Of a DNA stretch of 64,000 bases, positions 25,075-33,925 are shown piece after piece. The notes beneath the pieces were generated by a model. It was given only the letters and a program-made list of their open reading frames with translations, did not search any database and had not been told where the DNA came from. Position numbers and translations under genes: made by a program. The first letter of the stretch is position 1, and the number at the start of each line of letters is the position of its first letter. This stretch comes from Joyebacterum sp964521425 (lineage in GTDB: Bacteria; Joyebacterota; Joyebacteria; Joyebacterales; Joyebacteraceae), in the NCBI GenBank assembly GCA_964521425.1, contig CAZFRO010000004.1, positions 1-64,000 on the forward strand, written 5' to 3'.

Positions 25075-26288
25075 GACTCCGCAACCTCCTGAAGATCGCC
25101 CTCAAGAGCCTCACGAAGAACAGGATGCGCAGTCTCCTGACCTCACTCGGCGTCATCATCGGCGTTGGTGCGGTCATCGTGATGATCGCCATCGGTCAGG
25201 GCGCCCAGGCTGACATAGAAGCCCAGATTACAGCGCTCGGCGCGAACATGGTGATGGTGTTCCCCAGCTCGTCGTGGTCGCACGGCGTCAGTCAGGGAGC
25301 GGGCTCTAGGAATCGTCTCACCCTCGACGATGCAGAGGCTATCCGGGAGAGAGCAACGTTTGTCACCGCCGTATCCGCCGAAGTGCGCGTGAACGCGCAG
25401 ATAATCGGTGGGGACAGCAACTGGAGCACGTCCATTCAGGGGGTTGACCCGGGGTATCAGGAGATTCGAGACTGGTACACCGTGTCGGGCGAGTTCTTCA
25501 CCGAGAGGGATGTGCGAGCCAAGGCGAAGGTGGCGGTGCTTGGAAAGACGGTCGCTGATAACCTCTTCCCCGGGTCCGATCCTGTCGGTGAGAGGATACG
25601 GATTAGAAACACACCGTTCAAGGTCATCGGCGTCCTGGATTCGAAGGGACAGTCATCCTTCGGGTCCGACAGGGACGACGTTGTCATCGTGCCTTCCACC
25701 ACGGCGCTCTATCGTCTGGCCGGTGGTCGCTACGTGAACAGGATCTACGCGAGTGCCGTATCTACAGAGGCCTCAGGGGCGGCAGAGGATGAGCTTGTTG
25801 CCATCCTGAGGGAGGAGCACGGCCTCGAGCCGGGAGAGGACGACGACTTCCGTGTGCGCAACCAGGCGGAGTTCCTGGAGACGGCGACCGAGACCTCACG
25901 CGTGATGACGCTGCTTCTTGGTGCCGTGGCTGCTGTGTCGCTTGTGGTCGGAGGGATCGGCATCATGAACATCATGCTGGTGTCGGTGACCGAGCGAACC
26001 CGAGAGATCGGCATACGTCTTGCTGTCGGCGCGCGCGCCAGCGACGTTCTTGTTCAGTTCCTCACGGAGGCCATTGTCCTCGCGCTCGTCGGCGGTCTCG
26101 TGGGAATCCTACTGGCGATCGGAGTATCCGCATTCCTGGATCGCGTCGTCGGCATGACGTCGGTCATCTCGCCTGGAATCGTGGCTCTGGCCTTCTGTTT
26201 CTCCGGCGCGGTCGGGGTTTTCTTCGGCTACTATCCTGCCCGCAAGGCCGCACGGCTCAACCCGATAGACGCTCTCCGATACGAGTAG
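25071..26288 (+). CDS. MacB/FtsX-type ABC permease
   Basis: 405 residues: a first transmembrane helix (RMRSLLTSLGVIIGVGAVIV), a large periplasmic MacB_PCD domain (about 45-270), then three helices with the FtsX motif (GGIGIMNIMLVSVTERTREI, followed by GIRLAVGAR). Together with the ATPase and the MacA-like adaptor it forms a tripartite mechanotransmission pump for macrolides, peptides, toxins or lipoproteins; the substrate cannot be predicted. Confidence 0.9.
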   Translation: MRLRNLLKIALKSLTKNRMRSLLTSLGVIIGVGAVIVMIAIGQGAQADIEAQITALGANMVMVFPSSSWSHGVSQGAGSRNRLTLDDAEAIRERATFVTAVSAEVRVNAQIIGGDSNWSTSIQGVDPGYQEIRDWYTVSGEFFTERDVRAKAKVAVLGKTVADNLFPGSDPVGERIRIRNTPFKVIGVLDSKGQSSFGSDRDDVVIVPSTTALYRLAGGRYVNRIYASAVSTEASGAAEDELVAILREEHGLEPGEDDDFRVRNQAEFLETATETSRVMTLLLGAVAAVSLVVGGIGIMNIMLVSVTERTREIGIRLAVGARASDVLVQFLTEAIVLALVGGLVGILLAIGVSAFLDRVVGMTSVISPGIVALAFCFSGAVGVFFGYYPARKAARLNPIDALRYE

Positions 26289-26318
26289 CCATCGGCCACG
26301 TGCACGGCACCCCAGCAC

Positions 26319-26347
26319 TTGCGCCCCTCGGTATTCTGTGGTATACT
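26319..26347 (+). promoter_or_regulatory. Promoter upstream of the 26.4-27.6 kb pseudogene
   Basis: TTGCGC at 26319-26324, a 17-base spacer and TATACT at 26342-26347 with TGG before it (extended -10). It still looks intact although the gene it served is broken. Confidence 0.45.
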
Positions 26348-26420
26348 GCGCCTAAATCGCGGGTATCGCAACAATAGTGGGTGTCTGTTCGCGCCTTTGG
26401 GCGCATTTCATGCGTTCACA

Positions 26421-27572
26421 CTGGCGTACAAGATGGGGCAGCTCATCGATGGCGAACAGGACGGCCAGCCGAACTCGGCGTCCACGGGTGACGACCTCAT
26501 GACATCGAATGACGAGGACGGCGTGGCGTTCACAACGAATCTCACCCCGGGCAGCACAGCCAGCGTGGCGATCGACATGACCACATGGTTCTGATCGACA
26601 GCGGTCTCGAAGAGTGGAAGTGGGAGCAGAGGCCGGACCTCAGCACGACGGGCATCGACGTGAACTGCACCGAGCCGTCCATCCTTGCCGATGACTTCCT
26701 CTGTGAACAGCCCGGGCGTCTGACGCACATCGACATCTGGGGTTCCTGGCTCAGCGACTACTTGCCGTTTGGCGACAACCCCGTCGCGGTCGATTTCATA
26801 CTGAGTCTCCACGAGGACATTCCAGCCGACGAGAGTCCGACCGGATTCAGCATGCCTGGCGATGTTCTCTGGATCCACCCGTTCCGGGGGGGGGCAGTTC
26901 ACGGTCCAGATGTATGCGGACGGGATCGTCGAAGGTTGGATGGATCCGCCGGAGCAGTATATGTTCCCGGCCGATTAGACCTGCTGGATGTACTCGTTCG
27001 ACATTCCGCCGGAGGAGGCGTTTCATCAGGTCGGTATGCCGGACTCGGGTGTTGTGTACTGGCTGGATGTCCAGGCGTACCCGCACGACTTCGAGGCGCT
27101 CTTCGGTTGGAAGACGACGCTCGATCACTGAAACGACGACGCGGTCTGGAGTATCGGGATGGAGCCCCACTGGGGTCCATGGAATGAGCTGATCTACCCG
27201 CCGCAGCATGAGTTCGCGGGTCAGTCGATCGATCTGGCGTTCCGTCTGAGGATGGACTACGGAACGGACGTTCCTGATGAGGTCGTGCCAACGCGGCACA
27301 GCCTCCGTCAGAACGTCCCGAACCCGTTCAACCCGATGACGACCATCGCGTACGAGGTTTCAGCGGGCGGCGGCCAAGTGACCATCGAGGTCTACGATGT
27401 CGCGGGTAGGCTCGTGACGACACTCGTTAACGGTCTCGAGCCCGAGGGCGAGCAGACTGTCACGTGGGACGGACTCAATGCGAACGGCGAGCAGATGGCG
27501 ACCGGCGTCTACTTCTACCGCATGCACGCTGAAGGCATCGAGTCCAGCAGGAAGATGCTGCTTCTCAAGTAG
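26421..27572 (+). pseudogene. Secreted sorting-domain protein, multiply disrupted
   Basis: Three overlapping plus-strand frames are pieces of one exported protein. The first (GQLIDGEQDGQPNSASTGDD, a GEVED-type motif) stops at 26594. The second (EPSILADDFLCEQPGRLTHI, then DIWGSWLSD) shifts frame at a run of nine G (26886-26894); eight G would restore it. The third has an in-frame TAG at 26976 (PAD-stop-TCWMYS) and TGA at 27129 (LDH-stop-NDDAVW). It then reads cleanly through NVPNPFNPMTTIAYEV to the FlgD-like end (ATGVYFYRMHAEG; KMLLLK). The TAG probably replaces Tyr or another sense codon, the TGA a Trp. At least four lesions make sequencing error alone unlikely. Confidence 0.75.
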
Positions 27573-27668
27573 GACCGCGGTTGGGGTACAATCGCAGGTG
27601 GTACATACTGCCGACTGAGGCGAGTTCGACCGCAGTCGCGGTTTAGAGCTACAGCCGCAACTAACAGA

Positions 27669-27710
27669 GGCGGACAGGATCAATCCCGTGGGGACTCGGT
27701 TCTGCCCGCC
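27669..27710 (+). terminator. Imperfect hairpin, possible terminator
   Basis: GGCGGACAG pairs with CTGCCCGCC with one mismatch around an inner CCC/GGG stem, followed by TTGTCTTGTG. It lies about 95 bases after the pseudogene's stop and could still terminate its transcript. The 230-base gap around it (27573-27806) shows no other feature. Confidence 0.4.
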
Positions 27711-27806
27711 TTGTCTTGTGCGGGAGCGTCGGCGGTGGTGACGAGCGCCGGGCTGGTGTAGTATCGTCAATGAGCTACGACCATCACCACCACCTGCGAG
27801 GACATC

Positions 27807-28574
27807 ATGAACGATCTTCCCGAGCACGTCAGACGTAACCGTGAGGCCTGGAACGCGATGGCGCCGAACTGGGTCGCGGCCGGAGAGAGAAACTGGGCAG
27901 AGCAGGAGCTGTCCTTGGGTGTCTGGAGTGTGCCGGAGACTGAGCTGGGTCTTCTGCCTGACGATCTCGATGGGAAGGACGCCATCGAACTCGGATGTGG
28001 AACGGCGTACGTGTCCGCGTGGCTGACGCGTCGCGGGGCACGCGTCGTCGGCATCGACAACTCTGAGAAGCAGCTCGAGACGGCACGGCGTCTTCAGAAG
28101 GAGCATGGTCTCGAGTTCCCCCTGATTCACGGCAACGCCGAGACCGTCCCGCTACCTGACGAGAGCTTCGACTTCGCCATCTCCGAGTACGGGGCCTGCA
28201 TATGGGCCGACCCCGCGCGCTGGGTTCCGGAGGCGGCACGGCTGCTCCGCCCTGGTGGGCGGCTCGTTTTTCTCATGGGCTCGCATCTTCTCAACCTCTG
28301 CATGCCCGATGAGGACGGCGTCCCGGCGGGGGAGCGGCTCCTGAGGCCCGCGTTTGGCATGTACCGCATGGAGTGGCCCGGCGACCCCGGCGTGGAGTTC
28401 CATCAGACGCACGGTGAGTGGATCAGGCTACTTCGTCGCTCGGGCTTCGAGATCGAAGACCTCGTCGAGGTGCGCCCTCCCGAGGGCGCGACCACGGGCT
28501 ATCCGTACACCACGTATGAGTGGGCGCGTCAGTGGCCGTGCGAGGAGGCGTGGAAGGTCCGGAGACGCGGGTGA
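27807..28574 (+). CDS. Class I SAM-dependent methyltransferase
   Basis: 255 residues, ATG after GAGGACATC. Motif I is AIELGCGTAYVSAWL, with the acidic motif II residue in VVGIDNSEKQ; motif III region ESFDFAISEYG; then LLRPGGRLVFL. It belongs to the Methyltransf_11/25 group. The N-terminal NREAWNAMAPNWVAAGERNW is typical of UbiE-like small-molecule methyltransferases. Nothing in the neighbourhood points to a substrate. It stands alone between two terminators. Confidence 0.82.
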   Translation: MNDLPEHVRRNREAWNAMAPNWVAAGERNWAEQELSLGVWSVPETELGLLPDDLDGKDAIELGCGTAYVSAWLTRRGARVVGIDNSEKQLETARRLQKEHGLEFPLIHGNAETVPLPDESFDFAISEYGACIWADPARWVPEAARLLRPGGRLVFLMGSHLLNLCMPDEDGVPAGERLLRPAFGMYRMEWPGDPGVEFHQTHGEWIRLLRRSGFEIEDLVEVRPPEGATTGYPYTTYEWARQWPCEEAWKVRRRG

Positions 28575-28705
28575 ACGCTCGTTCGTGCAGACAATCCTGC
28601 TCTGGAGCCGTCTGGCAGCATCTCTCCTGTCAACGAAGTTGATACTTCTTGCCTCCCAAGGCATAGTTGTGTGAATTAGTCCCTCCAATCTGTCAACTGA
28701 ACCAT

Positions 28706-28734
28706 AAGCCCGCAGGCGAGTTAGCCTCGGGCTT
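28706..28734 (+). terminator. Terminator after the methyltransferase
   Basis: AAGCCCG-C-AGGC pairs with GCCT-CGGGCTT (one bulged C) around a six-base loop, followed by CTCTCTTGTG. It lies about 130 bases after the stop; the rest of the 28575-28823 gap shows nothing else clear. Confidence 0.65.
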
Positions 28735-28823
28735 CTCTCTTGTGACAGCCTCGTGGCACACGTGATGCACAATTCAGCCTGTGTAACGCGGTCATGGAGT
28801 AAGGCGACCGCAAGGGGAGGATC

Positions 28824-29399
28824 GTGAAACCGATCGTGGTCATGACAATGCTGTTCGCTGTTCTCCTGGCGCCTGGTGCTTGGGCCGGAGGGGGAGATAG
28901 CATCAGCCGGGAGGTTGCCCCCGGCGTTACGGCCGCATTCAAACATAAGATCGTTGTAGAGCGAGAGACGTGGCCTTCGGCCCTCGAAGAGACAAGAGCA
29001 GGACGTGAAATGATCCGCCTCGAGCATCGGGGCGGATTTCGTCTTCATGTGAGGGTTCGCGAGACCCCCGGTGACTACGTCGTCTGCATCGTGTATGTGG
29101 ATGACGGCGGGGAGCTTGTCCTCGACAAGGACAGCCGGTTCGTCTTCCGCTATGGGGGCCGTGAGATAGAGAGCAGGGAGATCCTGCTTACCGACAGCAT
29201 CTTCGAGAAGCGAGTGTTCAGCAATGCGGAGGAGACGGTCTTTCTCACGGAGAACAATGGCCGATACGCGAAGGTGAGAAGCGGTGGCTACCTAACCACC
29301 GTGCGCTTTGATAAGGGTTCACTCCCAGGAGATCGAGGGTGGATCCCGGACACATTTGAATTGAGAGGAGGTGGTTGCGATGAAGCGGTTCTCAACTAG
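28824..29399 (+). CDS. Exported protein of unknown function
   Basis: 191 residues from GTG with GGGGAGGATC upstream; signal peptide at 1-21 (MLFAVLLAPGAWA). The mature protein is soluble and beta-strand-rich: VTAAFKHKIVVERETWPSAL, EMIRLEHRGGFRLHVRVRET, then LVLDKDSRFVFRYGG. No family was recognised. It overlaps the next small ORF by 20 bases, so the two are translated together, which suggests a pair acting jointly. Confidence 0.65.
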   Translation: MKPIVVMTMLFAVLLAPGAWAGGGDSISREVAPGVTAAFKHKIVVERETWPSALEETRAGREMIRLEHRGGFRLHVRVRETPGDYVVCIVYVDDGGELVLDKDSRFVFRYGGREIESREILLTDSIFEKRVFSNAEETVFLTENNGRYAKVRSGGYLTTVRFDKGSLPGDRGWIPDTFELRGGGCDEAVLN

Positions 29400-29535
29400 G
29401 CTCTACCTTGTGCTTCTGGTGGTTCTGGCTTCGCCGGTTGCGTGCTTCGCCGCCGATCCGGAGGAGGGTATGACGCTCTGGGATTGGATCGTACTGTTCT
29501 TCACCTGGGCGTCAGGCGGTTGGCACGGCATGTAG
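29380..29535 (+). CDS. Small secreted Trp-rich peptide
   Basis: A 51-residue ORF starting inside the 3' end of the preceding gene, with GAGAGGAGG nine bases before ATG. A standard signal peptide (LYLVLLVVLASPVACFA) is followed by a short mature part of about 26 residues: ADPEEGMTLWDWIVLFFTWA then SGGWHGM. Three Trp and an amphipathic-hydrophobic stretch suggest a membrane-active or membrane-inserted peptide. The good binding site and signal peptide argue for a real gene. Function is unknown. Confidence 0.6.
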   Translation: MKRFSTRLYLVLLVVLASPVACFAADPEEGMTLWDWIVLFFTWASGGWHGM

Positions 29536-29620
29536 GATGCGATCGACCGATTACGGAGTTCACCAGCAGGAGTAGAGCATGTTCTGGTTACAGACGGCTC
29601 CCGACAAGGGGGCCAGTGAG

Positions 29621-29644
29621 AAGGCTGCCCGTGAGGGCGGCCTT
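29621..29644. terminator. Terminator between converging genes
   Basis: AAGGCTGCCC pairs with GGGCGGCCTT (one G-T wobble) around GTGA, followed on the plus strand by TCACTTTC. It can also act for the lipoprotein gene ending at 29680 on the other strand. Confidence 0.65.
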
Positions 29645-29679
29645 TCACTTTCAAGCTGTAGCGAATCCCGGCCGTCCTG

Positions 29680-30297
29680 CTAGAAAGGGTCCGGGACTTC
29701 AAGCGATATGCCGGCCACGATGTGGATACCGACGCATCCGGTCCAGTCAAACACAAGCATGTCCTGCGCGCTCGGGTCCGGCTCCACGTTCCCGTTCTCA
29801 ACCGAGAACTCGAGGACCGGGTCAGCCGTGTCAGCGATGTACTCCGCCAACGCCTCGTTTATGAGCTCGACCCCTGCCGCGCTAAGGACTGCGGGAGTGC
29901 TGGTGTTCAGCGCCCCGAGGACCGACTGGCTCGTGTACGTGACGAGAGTGACCGCAGCGCCCGCAGTGTCAACTCGCCGAACCGTGATCACCCCCGAGAT
30001 GTCCCAGTCGTGTGCGTGGGAGAAGTCAGTCACCATGCAGGTTGCGCTCACGACGTGAGCACTGTTGATATCGCTCTTGGAGATCGCGTTGTCGTCGAGT
30101 ATGTCATCAAGGTCCTCTGCATAGTCAACTATGACGGGAGTCGTGAACACCTCGGAGTCTTCATTCTCCTCGAAGTCCGCGCATGTCTTGTGGAAATAGA
30201 CGATCTCCAGGACCTTCTCATCGAGCAGGCAGTTGCTTCCACTCAAGGCAAACGCCACGAGCAGGAGCAGAAGCGGAATCAGAAATCTCGTTCTCAT
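29680..30297 (-). CDS. Lipoprotein of unknown function
   Basis: 205 residues, ATG after GAGGAGGGTGAAGG. The signal peptide has a lipobox, ALSGSNC with Cys23. The mature protein is acidic and strand-rich, with VIVDYAEDLDDILDDNAISK and a repeated two-layer look, and no recognised family. It lies 23 bases downstream of the frameshifted outer-membrane-like gene on the same strand, so the two were probably co-transcribed. Confidence 0.7.
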   Translation of the reverse strand: MRTRFLIPLLLLLVAFALSGSNCLLDEKVLEIVYFHKTCADFEENEDSEVFTTPVIVDYAEDLDDILDDNAISKSDINSAHVVSATCMVTDFSHAHDWDISGVITVRRVDTAGAAVTLVTYTSQSVLGALNTSTPAVLSAAGVELINEALAEYIADTADPVLEFSVENGNVEPDPSAQDMLVFDWTGCVGIHIVAGISLEVPDPF

Positions 30298-30320
30298 CCT
30301 TCACCCTCCTCCTCAAGCTG

Positions 30321-31234
30321 CTAGAAGCCGACGGCCAGACCGAATGCAAAACTGCTCTGGGCAGCGATGAGGTATCCGCGATTGTACTCCACGTTCGCCA
30401 TTACCGGGGCGATCCCGATGGCGCACCCGAGGCACAGGTGAACCGATGACGCCGCGTCGAGGCTGATCTCCTCAGTCTCTCCGGACTCGTCGCCCACGTA
30501 CGATACGCTCATCGAGAACATGTCGTAGGAGAGACCCGCATATGGCTCGATCCAGCCGTAGTTCCTGCTGGCCTGGATGCCGACAGTGAAGGCGCTTGCA
30601 TCGATGAAGTCGTCACCGAGCGTGAACTTCTGCCACATGAGCCCACCGGCCAGGTCAACCGGGAACTCGGGGTCCAGGTACTGCGAGATGCTGTGACGCG
30701 CGCCGAGTCCCAACAGGCTCACATTTCCGATCTCGATGTCGCCGACGTCGATCGCGAAGTATCTGATCACGGCCTCGGTACCCTTTTGTACGAACCGAGC
30801 GTGAGCTGTGGAACCGCCATGGCGAAGGAGTTCAGATCGAAGCCGCCCGGGAAGGAGAACTCGGTTGAGCTGTCTCCCAGGACTGTCACAGCGTCGCCTG
30901 AGCCCACAACGGTCGGTGCGTCGACGGTCTGTTCGGGAGTAAACCCACTCTCCGTCGTGGCGCTGAACGTCGCGGCATCATCTGAGAAGATAACGCCCAT
31001 CACGCGCAGCTCGAAGCTCCAGTGGAAGCCATCCACAGGGACGTAGCCCGAGTGATACCACGCGGAGTTGAGATCTGCTCCGAAGGCGTCGGACAGAGGC
31101 TGCAGGTACCCCTCCGCATTGGCGCCCGTATACGCGGAGAGCTGATCCTCGATCTGCGCAACCGCCGGCGTGGCCATGGGCAGGGCCAGCGCGGCAAGCG
31201 CGATCGCGGTGATCAGACGGGTGGAAACGATCAT
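30321..31234 (-). pseudogene. Outer-membrane beta-barrel-like protein, frameshifted
   Basis: Two minus-strand frames make one protein of about 303 residues. The first begins at ATG 31234 (GGGAGG five bases upstream) with a signal peptide (LITAIALAALALPMATPAVA) and ends in LNSFAMAVPQLTLGSYKRVP. The second continues with EAVIRYFAIDVGDIEIGNVS and barrel-like strands to a terminal Phe (FGLAVGF), typical of outer-membrane proteins. The shift is at AAAAGGG near 30783-30789; one more A or G would restore the frame. It resembles the DUF6588 type of FCB beta-barrel, from memory of that family only. A single homopolymer lesion could be a sequencing error. Confidence 0.7.
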
Positions 31235-31424
31235 ATCATCCTCCCTTGGTTCTGAGACGACACCGTGCGATATCTCACCTCTTTGCAGGCACGATACTCC
31301 GAAATGGGGGAGAGCATCAAGAGGACACATCAAGACGGGGAAAGCCCTGAATGGGTGGGCGTTCACAGATGCGCCACTCACTCAGGGCTCACTCGGTGCG
31401 GATGCTGCGAGGGTGGTCGGACTA

Positions 31425-31889
31425 CTAGTAGCGGTCGCCGCCCTTGTCCTGCTCGCAGCAGCTTTCGCCCTGTCCGCAGGAGGTCTTCTCGATGTCGATG
31501 CCGGCGTCGGCATCGCTGTCGCAGCTTGCGTCCCGCTCGCAGGAGTCCTTCATGTCACGGGTGCAGGCATGAGCATCGTCGCCGCAGCTCTCGGCTTCCT
31601 CGCAAGAGGCCTTCATGTCATCGGTGCAGGCGCTGGGATCGCCCTCGCACGCACAGTCCGGATGCGCGTCCGCGTCGTCGCCCTGGCCGGGGCAGTGGTC
31701 CATATCGGCATGATGGCCGTCCTTGCCCTCTGATCCGAGCGTCGCGGCACACACACCCTGGTCGCCGCAGCTGAGTTCAGCCACGCCCTCTCCCAGAGTC
31801 CCGTCGCCCGCAGATCTGGCCTGCAACATGTAGAAGCCCACTCCGAGCCCGAGCACTACGACAATCGCGACTGTGATGATCTTCGTCAT
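31425..31889 (-). CDS. Membrane-anchored Cys/Asp-rich repeat protein
   Basis: 154 residues, ATG after GGAGGGTGGATC. An N-terminal hydrophobic segment (IITVAIVVVLGLGVGFYML) acts as an anchor or signal. The rest holds 14 cysteines plus many Asp, Glu and His, including GHHADMDHC. Two consecutive 21-residue repeats share ACT-DMK-SCE-SC-DA (start of the first: ACTDDMKASCEEAESCGDD; of the second: ACTRDMKDSCERDASCDSD). The composition suggests metal binding, like a periplasmic metallothionein-type buffer, but no known family matches. No clear terminator follows; the 190 bases before the outer-membrane gene show nothing else. Confidence 0.7.
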   Translation of the reverse strand: MTKIITVAIVVVLGLGVGFYMLQARSAGDGTLGEGVAELSCGDQGVCAATLGSEGKDGHHADMDHCPGQGDDADAHPDCACEGDPSACTDDMKASCEEAESCGDDAHACTRDMKDSCERDASCDSDADAGIDIEKTSCGQGESCCEQDKGGDRY

Positions 31890-32059
31890 GATCCACCCTC
31901 CGTCATTTACTGCAGCATGAGAAACCCACAGGAGAATACCACCAGACCTAGATTATCGCAGAAGCGAGTGGGTCAGTCAAGGCGGAACCATCCGGCAATG
32001 GGGGAGATGAAGTGCCAAGGGGCCGCGCGTCACTCAGGGCCCCCCGCACAAACGTGGAA

Positions 32060-32088
32060 GCCCCCGGAACCATCGTGATTCCGGGGGC
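32060..32088 (-). terminator. Terminator of the hcp transcript
   Basis: GCCCCCGGAA pairs perfectly with TTCCGGGGGC around a nine-base loop, 32 bases after the hcp stop. Its sequence is very close to the hairpin at 34477-34513. The rest of 31890-32119 is without features. Confidence 0.65.
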
Positions 32089-32119
32089 ATTGCAGCTTTC
32101 AGCGGATGTCCTTGCAGTC

Positions 32120-33826
32120 CTACGCCCTCGTGCCTGCCCTGCGACGTGCACTCTCTTCATGGGGCTGAGCGTCAGCAGGCGTGGCCGAGAGGATCTCCGC
32201 AAGATCCTCCGTCGCGGTGCCGATCGGCTTCAGGTCGTACTCCCTCACGAGGAGATCGAGTACGTTGGCGGAGACGAAGGCAGGGAGCGTTGGGCCCAAG
32301 CGAATGCCCTTGATCCCCAGGTGCAGGAGGGTGAGCAATATCGCCACCGCCTTCTGCTCGTACCACGAGAGAATGAACGAGAGCGGGAGCTCATTGACAC
32401 CGACACCGAATGCCTCGGCGAGGGCCGTAGCGATCCTGATCGCCGAGTAGGCATCGTTGCACTGCCCGATGTCCAGAAGCCGCGGTATGCCATCGATGTC
32501 GCCGAATTCGAGCTTGTTGAAACGATACTTGCCGCACGCGAGTGTCATTACGATGCTGTCTTCAGGCACGTTCTCGGCGAACTCCGTGTAGTAGTTCCTT
32601 CCGCTCTTCGCTCCGTCGCAGCCGCCGATGAGGAAGAAGTGACGGATCGAGCCTGCCTTGACGGCGTCGACTACCTTGTCGGCGATGCCCAGCACGGCAT
32701 TGTGCCCGAAACCGACCGTGATGCTCTTCTCCGGCTCATCCATCTCGAAGCCGGCTTGAGCCTCCGCGGCTTCGATAACCTGCGTGAAGTCGCGATCCGA
32801 AATGTGCGTGACTCCAGGCCAGGCAACAAGGCCCGATGTGAAGATGCGGTCCATATATGAGCCGCGCGGCTTCTGGATGCAGTTCGTGGTCATGAGGATC
32901 GAGCCGGGGAACGCGTCGAACTCCTTGGCCTGGTCCTGCCACGCTCCGCCGTAGTTTCCGGCAAGATGCTGATACCGCTTGAGCTCCGGGTAGCCGTGAG
33001 CGGGGAGCATCTCGCCGTGCGTGTAGATATTGATGCCCTTGCCCTCGGTCTGCTTCAGAAGCTCTTCAAGATCCCGAAGGTCGTGGCCCGACACGAGGAT
33101 GGCCTTGCCGGCGATCGGGGTGATGCGCACCGGGGTCGGTACCGGGTGTCCGTATGTTGAAGTATTCGCGCGATCGAGCAGCTCCATGGCCTTCAGGTTG
33201 ATCTCGCCGGTCTTGAGAGCCCAGGTCGTCAGCTCTTCGACCGTTGCATCCATCCGCGTCAGCACGTCGAGTGCTTCGTGGAAGAGGCCATAGACTTCCT
33301 CGTCATCGACGCCCAGCACGTGGGCGTGATCGACGTATGCGGCCGCGCCCTTGAGACCGTACATGATGAGTTCCTGAAGGCTCGAGATGTCCTCTCCGAA
33401 TGCCGCGCGCCGTGCAGAGATCGAGACCACTGCGGCCTGAGCCAGAAGTTCGGAACGCTCATCGGCAGGCTCCCAGACAGCCGCTCCGCTCAGCGCCTCG
33501 GGCGTCTCTCCTCGGGCAGCACAGGCCTTCTCGTAAAGCGCGCGAGCCCAGTCCTTCATTTCAACCGCCCTGCGAATGAGATCCATCATCCGCTCGTCAT
33601 CGAAGTTGACGTTGGTCACGGTCGTGAAGAGCGCTTCCACCGTGAAGATATCAACATCTCTGTCGACCGCACCGTGCTCACGGGCTCTGCGAGCCCACAT
33701 CGAGATTCCCTTGGCGGTGTGGACCAGAAGATCCTGAAGATTCGAGGTCGACGCAGCCTTGCCGCACACCCCCGCAATCGAGCAGCCCGTACCCTTCGCC
33801 GTCTGTTCACACTGGAAGCAGTGCAT
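32120..33826 (-). CDS. hcp: Hybrid cluster protein (hydroxylamine reductase / NO-stress enzyme)
   Basis: 568 residues from ATG (CGGAGGAGACAG). N-terminal C3-X2-C6-X8-C15-X5-C21 is the class I pattern binding a 4Fe-4S cluster, as in strict anaerobes. Hybrid-cluster ligands are visible: GHD and THGEMLPAHGYPELK, TTNC, FLIGGCDGAKSGRNYY, VMTLACGKYRFN and DIGQCND. Hcp reduces hydroxylamine in vitro and is now seen mainly as an NO reductase and S-nitrosation factor under anaerobiosis. It follows an Rrf2-family Fe-S regulator by 99 bases on the same strand, so NO or redox control is likely. Confidence 0.93.
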   Translation of the reverse strand: MHCFQCEQTAKGTGCSIAGVCGKAASTSNLQDLLVHTAKGISMWARRAREHGAVDRDVDIFTVEALFTTVTNVNFDDERMMDLIRRAVEMKDWARALYEKACAARGETPEALSGAAVWEPADERSELLAQAAVVSISARRAAFGEDISSLQELIMYGLKGAAAYVDHAHVLGVDDEEVYGLFHEALDVLTRMDATVEELTTWALKTGEINLKAMELLDRANTSTYGHPVPTPVRITPIAGKAILVSGHDLRDLEELLKQTEGKGINIYTHGEMLPAHGYPELKRYQHLAGNYGGAWQDQAKEFDAFPGSILMTTNCIQKPRGSYMDRIFTSGLVAWPGVTHISDRDFTQVIEAAEAQAGFEMDEPEKSITVGFGHNAVLGIADKVVDAVKAGSIRHFFLIGGCDGAKSGRNYYTEFAENVPEDSIVMTLACGKYRFNKLEFGDIDGIPRLLDIGQCNDAYSAIRIATALAEAFGVGVNELPLSFILSWYEQKAVAILLTLLHLGIKGIRLGPTLPAFVSANVLDLLVREYDLKPIGTATEDLAEILSATPADAQPHEESARRRAGTRA

Positions 33827-33925
33827 CTGTCTCCTCCGTTCTGAACCTGGTTTGCTTCTAATCATGGATCCCATCATCCGGATCCCGCTCAACACTCGCA
33901 CAATCTACGCCGGCCATGCCCAGGG

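Noticed and set aside
27129..27131. TGA in the pseudogene read as selenocysteine or as Trp in an altered code
   Set aside because: TGA ends several intact genes here (for example at 3004-3006), no selenocysteine insertion element was seen, and the same gene has other unrelated lesions.
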